DNA of 64,000 bases from assembly GCF_900113305.1 (NCBI RefSeq), contig NZ_FOOW01000010.1, positions 39,627-103,626 of the forward strand. Direction: 5' to 3'. This stretch comes from Prevotella sp. KH2C16. GTDB taxonomy: Bacteria; Bacteroidota; Bacteroidia; Bacteroidales; Bacteroidaceae. Positions within the stretch are counted from its first letter, which is position 1; every line of letters starts with the position of its first letter. The translations under genes were made by a program, and so were the position numbers. Below the pieces are notes generated by a model, which saw only the letters and a program-made list of their open reading frames with translations, was not told the DNA's origin and ran no database searches. Shown here one piece after another: positions 1 to 8,622 of this stretch.

Positions 1-1561
1 TAAAAAGTTTGATGCCTATGTCTTTGACTGGCACAATCAAGGAAAGACCGGACCGCTTATCTGGAAGGATGATGTGCGGCGTAATGTCAACCAAACCACC
101 TTTGGACTTTATACGGCTATCGGTGATATCCGTCAGGGACCGATGCATAACGGAGGAGAATTCCACGAGTCGCTCAATTCTCTTGCTGCCTTGTTAGGTG
201 CCGGACTGGTCGGCATAGACAAGACAAATCAGGATGGTTATAACTATGTGAAGATGGTGCAAAACTTCTTTAATAGTGATAATGGCTGGAATATCATTAT
301 GAATAACACCAATCCGCAGGTGGCCAATCTCGGCGGGGGCTATGGGCGTGACTGGTGGTATGATGTTCTTCCCAATGCCTTGTATTATGCCATGAGTGAT
401 GTCTTCCCCAATGTGGAAGGGTCAGAGCAAATCATGCGCCAAATTGCCGAGAAGTTTACCCAGGCCGATTCTGTTCTGAATGGCAACTATGACTATTCTT
501 ATTTCGACTATGGGAAACTTTGTGGCGGGAGAAACCATATCCCTTATCAGCAAGATGCTGCCGGAGGTCATGCCTATGTCTTGCTTTCTGCTTATAAGAA
601 GTTTGGTGATAAACGCTATTTGCAGCATAGCGAAAGTGCCATCGAGGCATTGCTCGGCCAGAAAGAAAGCCGTTTCTATGAAGCCTTGCTGCCATTAGGC
701 GTTTATGTTGCGGCCTATTTGAATGCGACGGAGGGAAAACACTATGACACCCATAAACTCTTGGATTGGGTATTTGATGGATGTATGAGTGATTCCGGGC
801 GTAAGGGCTGGGGCATCATTGTCGGTAAATGGGGCAAGTATGATGTGAGTGGTTTGCAAGGAAATATCCTTGATGGGGGTGGTTATGCATTCCTTATGAA
901 CAGTATCAAGCCTGCCTGGCCTTTTGTTTCGATGGTGAAATATGAGCCTCAGTTTGCTACGGCCATCGGTAAATGGATGCTTAATAACGCAAGTGCATGT
1001 CGTCTGTTCTTTCCAGGTAATATTGATCTGAAGAATCAATGGGCACCTGAATTCCGGGATCTGACAGACAATAATATTGCCTATGAGGGACTTCGCAAGG
1101 CCGATGACTATGGTAAAGAATCATTGAAAGGTGTTTCACCCGTAGCTATTGGCGACGGACCGAAGTGGATAGAAGGCAATCCCACCACGAGTATGTTCAG
1201 TGTCTATAGTACATCGCCTATAGGCATTCTGGGGGCGATTGTGGATACAACAGATGTAAGAGGTATTTTGAAGCTCGACTGCAATGCCACTGATTTCTTT
1301 TCTGTACGCCCTTATCCTGTATATCTATTCTATAATCCATATTCAGATAATAAATATGTTACCTATCATGCACATGGCAAATGCGATTTGTATGATGTCG
1401 TGGGGCAATGTTATGTGGCAGAGAATGTCGCAAAGGATCGGAAGATTATGATTCCTGCTAAAAAAGCCCGCTTGATATATGAATTGCCGGCAGGAACAAG
1501 GCTGAGCAGGAAAGGCAATAGTATCGTTGCAAACAAGAAATATACAATTTTCTATAAATAA
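1..1561 (+). CDS. 3' part of a large glycan-locus protein, family not recognised
   Basis: The frame is open from base 2 to the TAA at 1559-1561 (519 residues visible) and has no start in the window. A GTG at 74 exists, but the codons before it read as ordinary protein (FDAYVFDWHNQ), so the gene is cut by the window edge. The visible part is rich in Trp, Tyr and Gly, with motifs such as GGGYGRDWWYDV, DAAGGHAY and NILDGGGYAF spaced along predicted helices. The last 100 or so residues look beta-rich. This pattern recalls (alpha/alpha)-barrel lyases and hydrolases followed by a beta-sandwich, but I cannot name a family. It lies 16 bp upstream of a SusC/SusD pair on the same strand, so a role in binding or breaking that pair's glycan is likely (inference). 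Confidence 0.6.
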   Translation, partial: KKFDAYVFDWHNQGKTGPLIWKDDVRRNVNQTTFGLYTAIGDIRQGPMHNGGEFHESLNSLAALLGAGLVGIDKTNQDGYNYVKMVQNFFNSDNGWNIIMNNTNPQVANLGGGYGRDWWYDVLPNALYYAMSDVFPNVEGSEQIMRQIAEKFTQADSVLNGNYDYSYFDYGKLCGGRNHIPYQQDAAGGHAYVLLSAYKKFGDKRYLQHSESAIEALLGQKESRFYEALLPLGVYVAAYLNATEGKHYDTHKLLDWVFDGCMSDSGRKGWGIIVGKWGKYDVSGLQGNILDGGGYAFLMNSIKPAWPFVSMVKYEPQFATAIGKWMLNNASACRLFFPGNIDLKNQWAPEFRDLTDNNIAYEGLRKADDYGKESLKGVSPVAIGDGPKWIEGNPTTSMFSVYSTSPIGILGAIVDTTDVRGILKLDCNATDFFSVRPYPVYLFYNPYSDNKYVTYHAHGKCDLYDVVGQCYVAENVAKDRKIMIPAKKARLIYELPAGTRLSRKGNSIVANKKYTIFYK

Positions 1562-1577
1562 CTAAAATCTTTAATCT

Positions 1578-4500
1578 ATGGTAAAAAAATTAATGACATT
1601 CTTATTTGCCTTGATATTTACGGCATCAGCGTATGCCCAGCAAGGCAAGACTATTAGTGGAACTGTCTATGACAATAGTACAGGTGAACCACTAATTGGC
1701 GCGACCGTGCGTGAAACCGGGACCTCGAATGGAACCGTAACTGACATTGACGGACACTATCAGTTAACACTCAATTCCAATCAGATTACAATTTCCTATG
1801 TAGGTTATGAAACGACAGATATTAAGATACTTAAAGATGGTCGTTACGATGTTCGTCTTTTGTCTGACAATATGATGGATGAAATTGTCGTCGTTGGTTA
1901 TGGCACGCAACGCCGCAGCGACTTGACGGGGTCTCTTTCTTCCGTTGGCGAGAAGGATTTCAAGAACTATGCTACTTCCAATGTATCCAATCTCCTGGCG
2001 GGTAAGGCCGCAGGTGTGTTTGTCAGCACGAGTTCCGGACAGCCGGGTTCTGATGCCGTAGTTCGCGTCCGTGGCTTGGGAACTGTCAACGATAATAATC
2101 CCCTTTATGTCGTCGATGGTCAGTTCATGGATAACATCAGCAGCCTGAATCCTGCCGACATCGAGCGTATTGAAGTGTTAAAGGATGCATCGGCAAGTGC
2201 AATCTATGGCTCTCGTGGTTCTAATGGTGTAATCCTTGTTACAACTAAGGGTGGATTGAAAGAACAAACATCCATAACTTTGGATGCGGCCATAGGTGTT
2301 CGAAGCAGTTATAAAGCTCTCGACATGATGAATAGTGAGCAGTATTATAACTTTATCACGACGGCTTATGGAAATGATCCTACTTTCGACAAGACGCGTT
2401 TCACTAATCAGTACAAGAAAGGCTATAGCACCGACTGGTGGGATGAGGCTACGCACAATGCGGTCAACCAGAATTATAATTTGAGCGTACGCACGGGTAA
2501 CGAGAAATCTCGTACGGCTTTCAGCTTAGGTTATGTTGATGAGGATGGTGCTATTATCGAGACTGGTTTTAAGCGTGTTTCCGCCCGGCTCAATCAAGAG
2601 TATGATTTGAATAAGTATGTAACGATAGGCGGGACGGTGAATATTGCTAAGATGACCAAGCGCGACTCCGGTAGTCTGCCTTCGTTTGACTTTATCCAGA
2701 AGGCTGATCCTTTCACTCCCGTTATCAATCCCTTGGTTGATCCCTCTTCGGAGAACTATGAGTATAACAAGTGGGCACCTACAGAGTGGTCTTTCGATCC
2801 TAATCCCGTGTCTATCTTGAAACTGAACGACCGTAAGAACGAAATGTTTAATGTGTTTGGCAATGTGTTTGCGAAGATAAACTTCACAAAAGACTTGTAC
2901 TATCGGATTCAGTATAGCTTTGAACGCAACAGCGACACCTTTAAAGGATTCGTACCTATCTATACAGCGACATTCTCTGATGATATGCTTGGTAATCGTG
3001 AAAGCAAGTATAACACAGAAACGCAGATGTCTCATAATACAAATACGGTCAAGAATTACCTCGTCGAACAGCGTTTGAATTACACCCACAGCTTCGGCCT
3101 CCACCATTTGGATGCCATGGTAGCCCTGACCTACGAGAAGAACAGTTTCGAGGGCCTCAATGCTTTCAAGCGTCATGCTCTGGGCAATGATGAAATCTAT
3201 CGTGTGCTTAGCGCACAAACAGCCGGCGACAAGACATCTGGCGACAAGGAGACAACTTCCATGCTTTCTTATCTCGGCCGTATCAATTATTCTTATGACG
3301 ACCGCTATCTGGCCACGGTCAATTTCCGTGCCGACGGCTCTTCCCGTTTTGCCAAGAACAATCGCTGGGGCTATTTCCCTTCGTTCTCTCTCGGTTGGCG
3401 CATCAGCAACGAGAAGTTCTTCCAAAATTCCAAGCTCAGTTCCGTCGTTGATAACATGAAGCTGCGTCTTGGTTGGGGACAGAACGGCAATCAGCGCATA
3501 GATGCCAATGCCCCATTGACACTTATCGGTACCGATAATGAGAAGAAGTGGTATTTCGGTAATGGCTGGTCTCAAGGTTATATCCCCACCTATCAGGGCA
3601 ATTCTGAAATCAAATGGGAAACCAGCCAGCAAACCAATATCGGACTGGATGTAACGATGTTCCATAACGCACTTGAGTTCTCACTCGATTATTATATCAA
3701 GCAGACCAAGGATATGTTGCTCAATATGCCGATTCCTTCTTTCGGTGCCTTTCCCAATAGTCCGTTCTTCAATGCGGGAGACTTGCGTAATAATGGATTT
3801 GAGTTCGTAGCCAACTATCGGAATCATCTTAATGATTTCAACTATTTTGCTGGCCTTAACTTCTCTACATATAAGACAACTGTAACCAAGTTGACTTCCG
3901 AGTATCTCACGGGAGCCGTCAGTCGTACTTATGAAGGAGGTCCCATCGGTCGTTTCTGGGGTTACAAGCAAATTGGCATTTTCCAGAATCAAGCCGAGAT
4001 TGACGGTTATGTAGATAACGACGGCAATAAAATTCAGCCTAACGCCCATCCGGGGGACTTCAAGTTTGCCAAGTTGGGCAAGTCGGGCGCATTGAGCGAC
4101 GACCAGGATCGCACTTTCATCGGAGATCCGAATCCGGATTTGATTTACGGTTTCAACCTGGGCTTCGAGTATAAGGGCTTTGATTTTACCGCCGCTTTCC
4201 AGGGAACCATCGGCAACGACATTTATAATGCGGCAAAGGGAACCTTGTCCATTCCCGGCTATCAGAACGCCTTGGCCGATGCCTATACAAATGCTTGGAA
4301 GCAGGAAGGCGACCATGCCACTTATCCGCGCATAACGACCAATAACGACAACAACAACTACCGTGTTTCTTCCTTCATGGTTGAAGACGGCTCTTATCTC
4401 CGCTTGCAGAATCTCCAGATTGGCTATACATTGCCCAAGAGCCTCATGGCCAAGTTGAACTATATGAAGTCGGCTCGCATTTATATTTCGGCTCAGAATC

Positions 4501-4631
4501 TCTTCACGCTTACAGGATACAGCGGACTTGATCCGGATCTTGGTGCTGGAAGCCCACTTGATATGGGATATGACAACACGCGCTACCCGTCTTCCAGAAC
4601 TTTTATGTTCGGTGTTAATCTTCAGTTTTAA
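1578..4631 (+). CDS. SusC-family TonB-dependent outer-membrane glycan importer
   Basis: TonB-dependent outer-membrane transporter of 1017 residues, the normal size for SusC. A signal peptide covers about residues 1-20 (ends SAYAQ). A carboxypeptidase-regulatory-like domain follows at about 25-100 (starts ISGTVYDNSTGEPLIGATV). Then come the conserved DEIVVVGYGTQ stretch before the plug, a plug domain with YVVDGQFMDN and EVLKDASASAIYGSRG (about 110-225), and a long beta-barrel ending in Phe (FGVNLQF). It works with the SusD lipoprotein encoded 20 bp downstream, whose lid closes over bound oligosaccharide before energised import. The substrate cannot be told from this pair alone. Codon use looks lower in G+C than in the genes from 13 kb on. 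Confidence 0.95.
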   Translation: MVKKLMTFLFALIFTASAYAQQGKTISGTVYDNSTGEPLIGATVRETGTSNGTVTDIDGHYQLTLNSNQITISYVGYETTDIKILKDGRYDVRLLSDNMMDEIVVVGYGTQRRSDLTGSLSSVGEKDFKNYATSNVSNLLAGKAAGVFVSTSSGQPGSDAVVRVRGLGTVNDNNPLYVVDGQFMDNISSLNPADIERIEVLKDASASAIYGSRGSNGVILVTTKGGLKEQTSITLDAAIGVRSSYKALDMMNSEQYYNFITTAYGNDPTFDKTRFTNQYKKGYSTDWWDEATHNAVNQNYNLSVRTGNEKSRTAFSLGYVDEDGAIIETGFKRVSARLNQEYDLNKYVTIGGTVNIAKMTKRDSGSLPSFDFIQKADPFTPVINPLVDPSSENYEYNKWAPTEWSFDPNPVSILKLNDRKNEMFNVFGNVFAKINFTKDLYYRIQYSFERNSDTFKGFVPIYTATFSDDMLGNRESKYNTETQMSHNTNTVKNYLVEQRLNYTHSFGLHHLDAMVALTYEKNSFEGLNAFKRHALGNDEIYRVLSAQTAGDKTSGDKETTSMLSYLGRINYSYDDRYLATVNFRADGSSRFAKNNRWGYFPSFSLGWRISNEKFFQNSKLSSVVDNMKLRLGWGQNGNQRIDANAPLTLIGTDNEKKWYFGNGWSQGYIPTYQGNSEIKWETSQQTNIGLDVTMFHNALEFSLDYYIKQTKDMLLNMPIPSFGAFPNSPFFNAGDLRNNGFEFVANYRNHLNDFNYFAGLNFSTYKTTVTKLTSEYLTGAVSRTYEGGPIGRFWGYKQIGIFQNQAEIDGYVDNDGNKIQPNAHPGDFKFAKLGKSGALSDDQDRTFIGDPNPDLIYGFNLGFEYKGFDFTAAFQGTIGNDIYNAAKGTLSIPGYQNALADAYTNAWKQEGDHATYPRITTNNDNNNYRVSSFMVEDGSYLRLQNLQIGYTLPKSLMAKLNYMKSARIYISAQNLFTLTGYSGLDPDLGAGSPLDMGYDNTRYPSSRTFMFGVNLQF

Positions 4632-4651
4632 GAAACTTAGAATCATTTGAT

Positions 4652-6202
4652 ATGAAAAAGATATTTTATGGCATTATCGGTCTTATAGCAGCATTCTCCC
4701 TGACGGCTTGCAGCCTTGATGAACCGACATATGCAAAGACTACCAGTGAAAATTTCTATAAGACGCAGTCGGAAATAGAAGAAGCCCTTACCGGGGCGTA
4801 TCTTCAACTGCGTACCACTTGGAATGAATATGCACTCAACTTCTATTTCGTGGGAGACTGTTCCACGGACGATGCCTTGAAAGGAAGCACCGACGGCGAC
4901 CGCGCCGAAGTGATGGAACTTCAGAACTTTACGGTCTATTCAACGAATGGCGAGGTCGGCCGCAGATGGGAAATCCTCTACCGGCTTATCAATCGTTGCA
5001 ATGAAGTCATTGCCCACGCTCCCTCCGCTCAGGGCGACAAGGAGATCCTGACTCGCTATGCCAATGAGGCCAAGGCCTTGCGTGCGTTTGGCTATTACAG
5101 TCTTGCAAGCACTTTCGGCGGCGTTCCCCTGCTCACTGTGCCGCTGGATCCGAAGGCCATCCTCAAAGTTCCCCGTGCGTCGATCGAGGATGTCTATGCA
5201 CAGATCATACAGGACTGTACCGATGCCTCTGCCTTACCTGCCAAGGGCTCTTATAGCGAGGCAGAGCAATACCATGTTACCCGCGGCTTTGCCAAGACCA
5301 TGCTGGCCAAAACTTATATGTTTAAGGGCGACTATGCAAATGCCGAGAAGGTGTTGCATGAAATCGTAGAGACTGACAAAGACTACGCATTGCTGTCTGA
5401 TTATGGCCTCAACTGGACAAAAGAAAACGAGAACAGCTCCGAGTCTGTGTTCGAACTGCCCAACCAACTCTATGACAAGACCGTCGCAACGGGCACCAAT
5501 GTGCCTCATTTCTTCACCAGCCGCGATGTGCCAGGCTATCAGGGCTATGGCTTCCATGTGCCGACGACCGACCTGTTTAACGCTTTCGACAAGGATGATC
5601 CCCGGCAGACCTATGTGTTTACCCGTACGGGCGATCGCTACAAGGGCGACTCGCGGGCGCAGGACAACCATCAGTCTGCCACCGGTTTCCACGACTATAA
5701 GATGACGGTTCCCGCAGTAGAAAAGGCTGGTTTTGATGTCTGGATGATCAGCTACAACATTCGCCTCATCCGATATGCCGATGTACTCTTGCTCTATGCC
5801 GAGGCTTTGAATGAAAACAACAAGCCGGCTGAGGCTCTTAAATACCTGAATATGGTTCGCCGCCGGGCACGCAACACGAACCCGATGGATCCCCGCAAGG
5901 ATCTTCAGGCCTATGTTCCGCCTACGGGCCCCAATACTTTGCCCGACATTACTGAGACCAACCAGAAGGCTTTGCGTGAGATTATATGGCATGAGCGCCG
6001 CGTGGAACTGGCAATGGAAGGCTGGCGCCGCGACGATCTGATGCGGCAGCACCGCTTCGGCGAGGTGATGCGTGCCTATGCGGCCAAGTATAATGTCCAG
6101 AAAGGCCGTGATTTCAAAGACGACCGCGATTATCTCCTGCCCATTCCGCAGGGAGAAATCGACAAGAGCAACAATGTGCTTGTCCAGAATCCGAACTATT
6201 AA
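4652..6202 (+). CDS. SusD-family surface glycan-binding lipoprotein (RagB/SusD)
   Basis: Starch-binding-type outer-membrane lipoprotein of 516 residues. A lipoprotein signal ends at Cys20 (FSLTACSLDEP), and the acidic residues just after the Cys fit the Bacteroidetes surface-export signal. The SusD/RagB pattern is clear: NFYKTQSEIEEALTGAYLQL near the N-terminus, RWEILYRLINRCNEVIA, EAKALRAFGYYSLASTFGG, IRYADVLLLYAEALNE, and the C-terminal block IIWHERRVELAMEGWRRDDL followed by YLLPIPQGEID. It is paired with the SusC gene 20 bp upstream. No enzyme gene of this PUL follows, because the next structures are a terminator and a repeat. The PUL's enzymes must therefore lie to the left of the window or elsewhere. 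Confidence 0.94.
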   Translation: MKKIFYGIIGLIAAFSLTACSLDEPTYAKTTSENFYKTQSEIEEALTGAYLQLRTTWNEYALNFYFVGDCSTDDALKGSTDGDRAEVMELQNFTVYSTNGEVGRRWEILYRLINRCNEVIAHAPSAQGDKEILTRYANEAKALRAFGYYSLASTFGGVPLLTVPLDPKAILKVPRASIEDVYAQIIQDCTDASALPAKGSYSEAEQYHVTRGFAKTMLAKTYMFKGDYANAEKVLHEIVETDKDYALLSDYGLNWTKENENSSESVFELPNQLYDKTVATGTNVPHFFTSRDVPGYQGYGFHVPTTDLFNAFDKDDPRQTYVFTRTGDRYKGDSRAQDNHQSATGFHDYKMTVPAVEKAGFDVWMISYNIRLIRYADVLLLYAEALNENNKPAEALKYLNMVRRRARNTNPMDPRKDLQAYVPPTGPNTLPDITETNQKALREIIWHERRVELAMEGWRRDDLMRQHRFGEVMRAYAAKYNVQKGRDFKDDRDYLLPIPQGEIDKSNNVLVQNPNY

Positions 6203-6249
6203 TCCCGGCTGTCGGGCGGGTGCTTTGTTGCCCCGAGCATAGAGCGGAG

Positions 6250-6311
6250 TCTTTTCACCCCTCAGGTTATGTCTTCATCTATTGGGAACATAGCTTTGAG
6301 GGGTTAAAAGA
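6250..6311 (+). terminator. Hairpin terminator after the susC/susD operon
   Basis: Bases 6250-6264 and 6297-6311 pair over 15 bp with one mismatch (TCTTTT.ACCCCTCA against TGAGGGGT.AAAAGA). A shorter inner stem closes the middle. It lies 48 bp after the susD stop. The A/T flanks allow termination from either direction. Its right end touches the dispersed repeat that begins at 6310. Confidence 0.6.
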
Positions 6312-6412
6312 TAAGCCGCCTTCAGGCTGACAAAATCGGCGAGATTGTCCGGCAAAATCGGCGATTTTGTTCCATGATTTCGCCGATTTTGCCAGCCTGA
6401 AGACGGCTTATC
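6310..6412. repeat. Structured dispersed repeat, copy A (long imperfect palindrome)
   Basis: Arms at 6310-6342 and 6380-6412 are 33 nt long and pair with two mismatches, both of which would be G-U pairs in RNA. The loop holds a further 17-nt palindrome at 6353-6369 (CAAAATCG-G-CGATTTTG). The word CAAAATCGGCGA or its complement thus occurs three times. Bases 6323-6391 match 54395-54463 at 62 of 69 positions without gaps. It contains no open frame. It resembles REP- or MITE-like intergenic elements, but its mobility is not shown. Confidence 0.75.
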
Positions 6413-6454
6413 GCCCTGCGGGGAACTGCCGGCAGCCGGACGAGGACTAAACAA

Positions 6455-6489
6455 AGGCCTCCCAAAAGCATGATGCTTTTGGGAGGCCT
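6455..6489 (-). terminator. Terminator of the Lrp-family gene
   Basis: A perfect 16-bp stem, AGGCCTCCCAAAAGCA at 6455-6470 with its complement at 6474-6489, closes on a 3-nt loop. On the minus strand it follows the stop at 6514 by about 25 nt and is followed by TTTGTTT, as expected for an intrinsic terminator. Confidence 0.8.
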
Positions 6490-6513
6490 CTGTTCATTCT
6501 CTCAATCAGGATT

Positions 6514-7008
6514 CTATTCTTCCTCGCCTTCTTCCTCTTCCAGTTCTGCTTCCGGAATCGGCAGCTGACGGTCGATAACGGCGTTGAAGGACACGATGGT
6601 CTCGCTGCGGGAAAGACCCAGCGGCTGCAACCGGTCGTGGATAATGTTGAGCAGATGATGGTTGTTGCGGGCATAAATCTTGATAAACATATCGAATCCG
6701 CCCGTGGTATAATGGCATTCCGTAACCTCGGGAATGTTGCGAAGCTTCTCGACTACATCGTCGAACGACTCCGGATCCTTAAGATAAAGACCGATGTAAG
6801 CGCAGGTTTCATACCCTATCGCTTCCGGATCGATGATGAACTGGGAGCCTTTCAATACGCCCATCGCCCTCAGCTTGGCGATACGCTGATGGATTGCCGC
6901 ACCGCTTACATCGCAGGCGCGGGCTACTTCAAGGAACGGAACGCGGGCATCTTCTGCCACCATTTCGAGTATTTTCCTGTCTAAAGAATCTAATTTATGA
7001 CTTGCCAT
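6514..7008 (-). CDS. Lrp/AsnC-family transcriptional regulator
   Basis: Feast/famine-type DNA-binding regulator of 164 residues. The N-terminal winged helix-turn-helix is plain: KLDSLDRKILEMVAEDAR, then VARACDVSGAAIHQRIAKL, then MGVLKGSQFIIDPEAIGY. The AsnC/RAM effector domain (about 65-145) holds VTECHYTTGGFDMFIKIYA, the usual ligand-binding and oligomer region. The tail is strongly acidic (EEEEGEEE). Such proteins bind amino acids as octamers and control amino-acid metabolism and transport. Its target is not known here; the leucine cluster 6 kb away is a candidate only because of the family (inference). It is transcribed alone, with its own promoter and terminator. Confidence 0.93.
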   Translation of the reverse strand: MASHKLDSLDRKILEMVAEDARVPFLEVARACDVSGAAIHQRIAKLRAMGVLKGSQFIIDPEAIGYETCAYIGLYLKDPESFDDVVEKLRNIPEVTECHYTTGGFDMFIKIYARNNHHLLNIIHDRLQPLGLSRSETIVSFNAVIDRQLPIPEAELEEEEGEEE

Positions 7009-7027
7009 ATGATTACTATTTTACATG

Positions 7028-7058
7028 CAAAGTTAATGTTTATAATTTATAATTGCAA
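7028..7058 (-). promoter_or_regulatory. Promoter of the Lrp-family gene
   Basis: On the minus strand a -33 TTG (complement of 7056-7058), a 20-bp spacer and a -7 TAACTTTG (complement of 7028-7035) match the Bacteroidetes consensus. Transcription would start about 15 bp before the ATG, giving a short leader. Confidence 0.7.
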
Positions 7059-7133
7059 CTTTTCATGGTTTTTTCTTACAAAATTATTGCTTTCTTTGAA
7101 AAAACAAGTGGCAGGACACGAAAAGCGAGGCCC

Positions 7134-7589
7134 TTAACGGGGTGCTTTCTCCTGGTCGGCAGAATAGCTTATCTTCAAGGCTCCCGCACGGCGAAGAGCC
7201 TGCTTGACATCCGTAATGACGCCCATCTTCGTCTTCCGGTCAGCCTTCAGCGATACGGTCATCAGTTCTTTCTCCTCCGGCGACAAATGAGAGACCACGG
7301 ATTTCATGTACCGCTCTATCTCGTCCAGCTGCACATATCTGTCGTTCATCTGGATGACCGTGCCGCCGTCAGCGCCCAGGGGGGTGCCTATATAAATATG
7401 TGTAGCCACCGATTTCTTGACCAGCCGGGTGAGCTCCGTGCCCTGAGGCTGCCGAAACTGCACCCTCACGGTCTCAGTACGCATGTGGGTTACGATCATG
7501 AAGAAGAACAGCACCGTGAAGATAAGGTCGGGCAAGGAGGCCGTATTCAAGGAGGGCACTTGGCGGTCGATGCGTCGGAACATGCTCAT
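7134..7589 (-). CDS. ExbD/TolR-family protein, second copy
   Basis: Inner-membrane protein of 151 residues that converts proton flow through ExbB/TolQ into movement of a TonB-type partner. It has one N-terminal membrane segment (about 18-35) that keeps the essential Asp of the family (SLPDLIFTVLFFFM), then a periplasmic domain ending in KADRKTKMGVITDVKQALR, the usual ExbD C-terminal pattern. Its ATG overlaps the stop of the upstream exbD gene (ATGA), and a strong AGGAGG lies at 7596-7601 on the minus strand. A second ATG two codons on (7583) could also serve. It is the last gene of the four-gene operon. No tonB gene follows. Confidence 0.9.
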   Translation of the reverse strand: MSMFRRIDRQVPSLNTASLPDLIFTVLFFFMIVTHMRTETVRVQFRQPQGTELTRLVKKSVATHIYIGTPLGADGGTVIQMNDRYVQLDEIERYMKSVVSHLSPEEKELMTVSLKADRKTKMGVITDVKQALRRAGALKISYSADQEKAPR

Positions 7590-8116
7590 CGCCCACCTCC
7601 TTCCTGTGTGCCGTTATAGGCTTCTGCCACGCGCTGCGGCCAGTCGGCCTTGATGCTGTCGCGCTCGGCAGAACCCAGCTCGGCATACGGCCGGCCGTAT
7701 TTCCGCTCCGAAGCCCGGTCCCTGACCCGCCGATAGGCTCGGAGAAGCAGGTTCTGTAATTGGAAATAGCTGTCGTAGGAGGCCTCGGGCGAGGTATCGA
7801 TGGAGATGAGATGCCGCTTGCCCAGCCGACCGACGAAGTCTTCCACCCGCAGGGTGGCCTCAGCGGCCGAGACGGGCTTTCCGTCTAACAAGAGCGAGTC
7901 GCCGCCGGTGATGCGGAAGCTGAGCAGTGTGCCCTTCTCCACATCCGTCTCCACCTGTTCCTCCTGATTGTCGGCCGGCGGCAGTTGGCGCACGATTCCC
8001 TTCTCTAAATCCATCGATGTGGTAACCAGGAAGAATATCAGCAACATGAACGAGATGTCTGCCGTAGAGGTGGTATTCAGCCCCGGGACTTCATGCCTGC
8101 GCCTTCGGAAATTCAT
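7586..8116 (-). CDS. ExbD/TolR-family protein, first copy
   Basis: ExbD-type protein of 176 residues. I start it at 8116 (MNFRRRRHEVPG), where an AGGAG lies 5 bases upstream on the minus strand. A longer frame up to 8224 only adds residues without family character that overlap the upstream gene. The membrane segment carries the conserved Asp (TADISFMLLIFFLVTT). A periplasmic domain of about 120 residues follows and is longer than in the second copy, with an acidic stretch and a C-terminus that extends past the usual fold. Two different ExbD proteins served by one ExbB are common in Bacteroidetes. They may form mixed complexes or serve different outer-membrane partners (inference). Confidence 0.88.
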   Translation of the reverse strand: MNFRRRRHEVPGLNTTSTADISFMLLIFFLVTTSMDLEKGIVRQLPPADNQEEQVETDVEKGTLLSFRITGGDSLLLDGKPVSAAEATLRVEDFVGRLGKRHLISIDTSPEASYDSYFQLQNLLLRAYRRVRDRASERKYGRPYAELGSAERDSIKADWPQRVAEAYNGTQEGGGR

Positions 8117-8622
8117 CTGCGCTCCTTTCTGTAATACCGCGTGGCGCCATACAGCACGGCAATGACGGCCATCACGATGAGAACCAATGAGGTATTGATA
8201 AACATGTCGGCCGTCCTGAGCCACAACGCCTCGGTGAAACGGCTTCCGTTGATGAGCAGTCCTTCTGTCGAGGCCAGCATAAAGGTGGAGAGAAGCAGGA
8301 GTGCCGTAACGCCGATGATGGCAAGGGCTATCCGGCGGACGGGTATCCCGTTGCTGACGGCCTCGCCCTTACCGGTCTTGCGAACGGTCTTCGCTATGGC
8401 GGCAACGGCCACACCGACGGCGACCAGCAGGAAAACCGCCATCAGGAAAATGACGCCGTCGGTGAAAACCGGGGCATTGAACGACGGGTCGGGCAGGTAA
8501 GGCATGTAGAATCCCACAAGATAGAACAAAGCAAAGACCACTGCCACGAGCCCCGTCAGCACATAGAGCACGCGCGAGGAAATCTTCTCCGCCGAGCAAC
8601 CGTGTAGTTTTCCCTTCTTCAT
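8113..8622 (-). CDS. Four-helix membrane protein of the exbB-exbD operon, function unknown
   Basis: Small integral membrane protein of 169 residues with four hydrophobic segments (about 17-38, 50-72, 90-112 and 135-158) and a basic C-terminus (RYYRKERR). I start it at 8622 (MKKGKLHG), where ATGA couples it to the exbB stop. The longer frame to 8916 only reads through exbB in another frame. It belongs to no family that I can name. A similar uncharacterised membrane gene sits between exbB and exbD in Porphyromonas and other Bacteroidales (from memory), which suggests a Bacteroidetes-specific part of the motor. Confidence 0.75.
   Translation of the reverse strand: MKKGKLHGCSAEKISSRVLYVLTGLVAVVFALFYLVGFYMPYLPDPSFNAPVFTDGVIFLMAVFLLVAVGVAVAAIAKTVRKTGKGEAVSNGIPVRRIALAIIGVTALLLLSTFMLASTEGLLINGSRFTEALWLRTADMFINTSLVLIVMAVIAVLYGATRYYRKERR

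Noticed and set aside
74..1561. GTG at 74 as the start of the first gene
   Set aside because: The same frame is open from base 2 with normal protein-like codons and there is no ribosome site before the GTG; the gene is cut by the window edge.
2526..3665. 379-codon open frame on the minus strand across susC
   Set aside because: Antisense shadow; the plus strand has the complete SusC pattern.
8117..8224. Longer start for the first ExbD
   Set aside because: The extra residues have no ExbD character and overlap the upstream membrane protein; a good AGGAG precedes the ATG at 8116.
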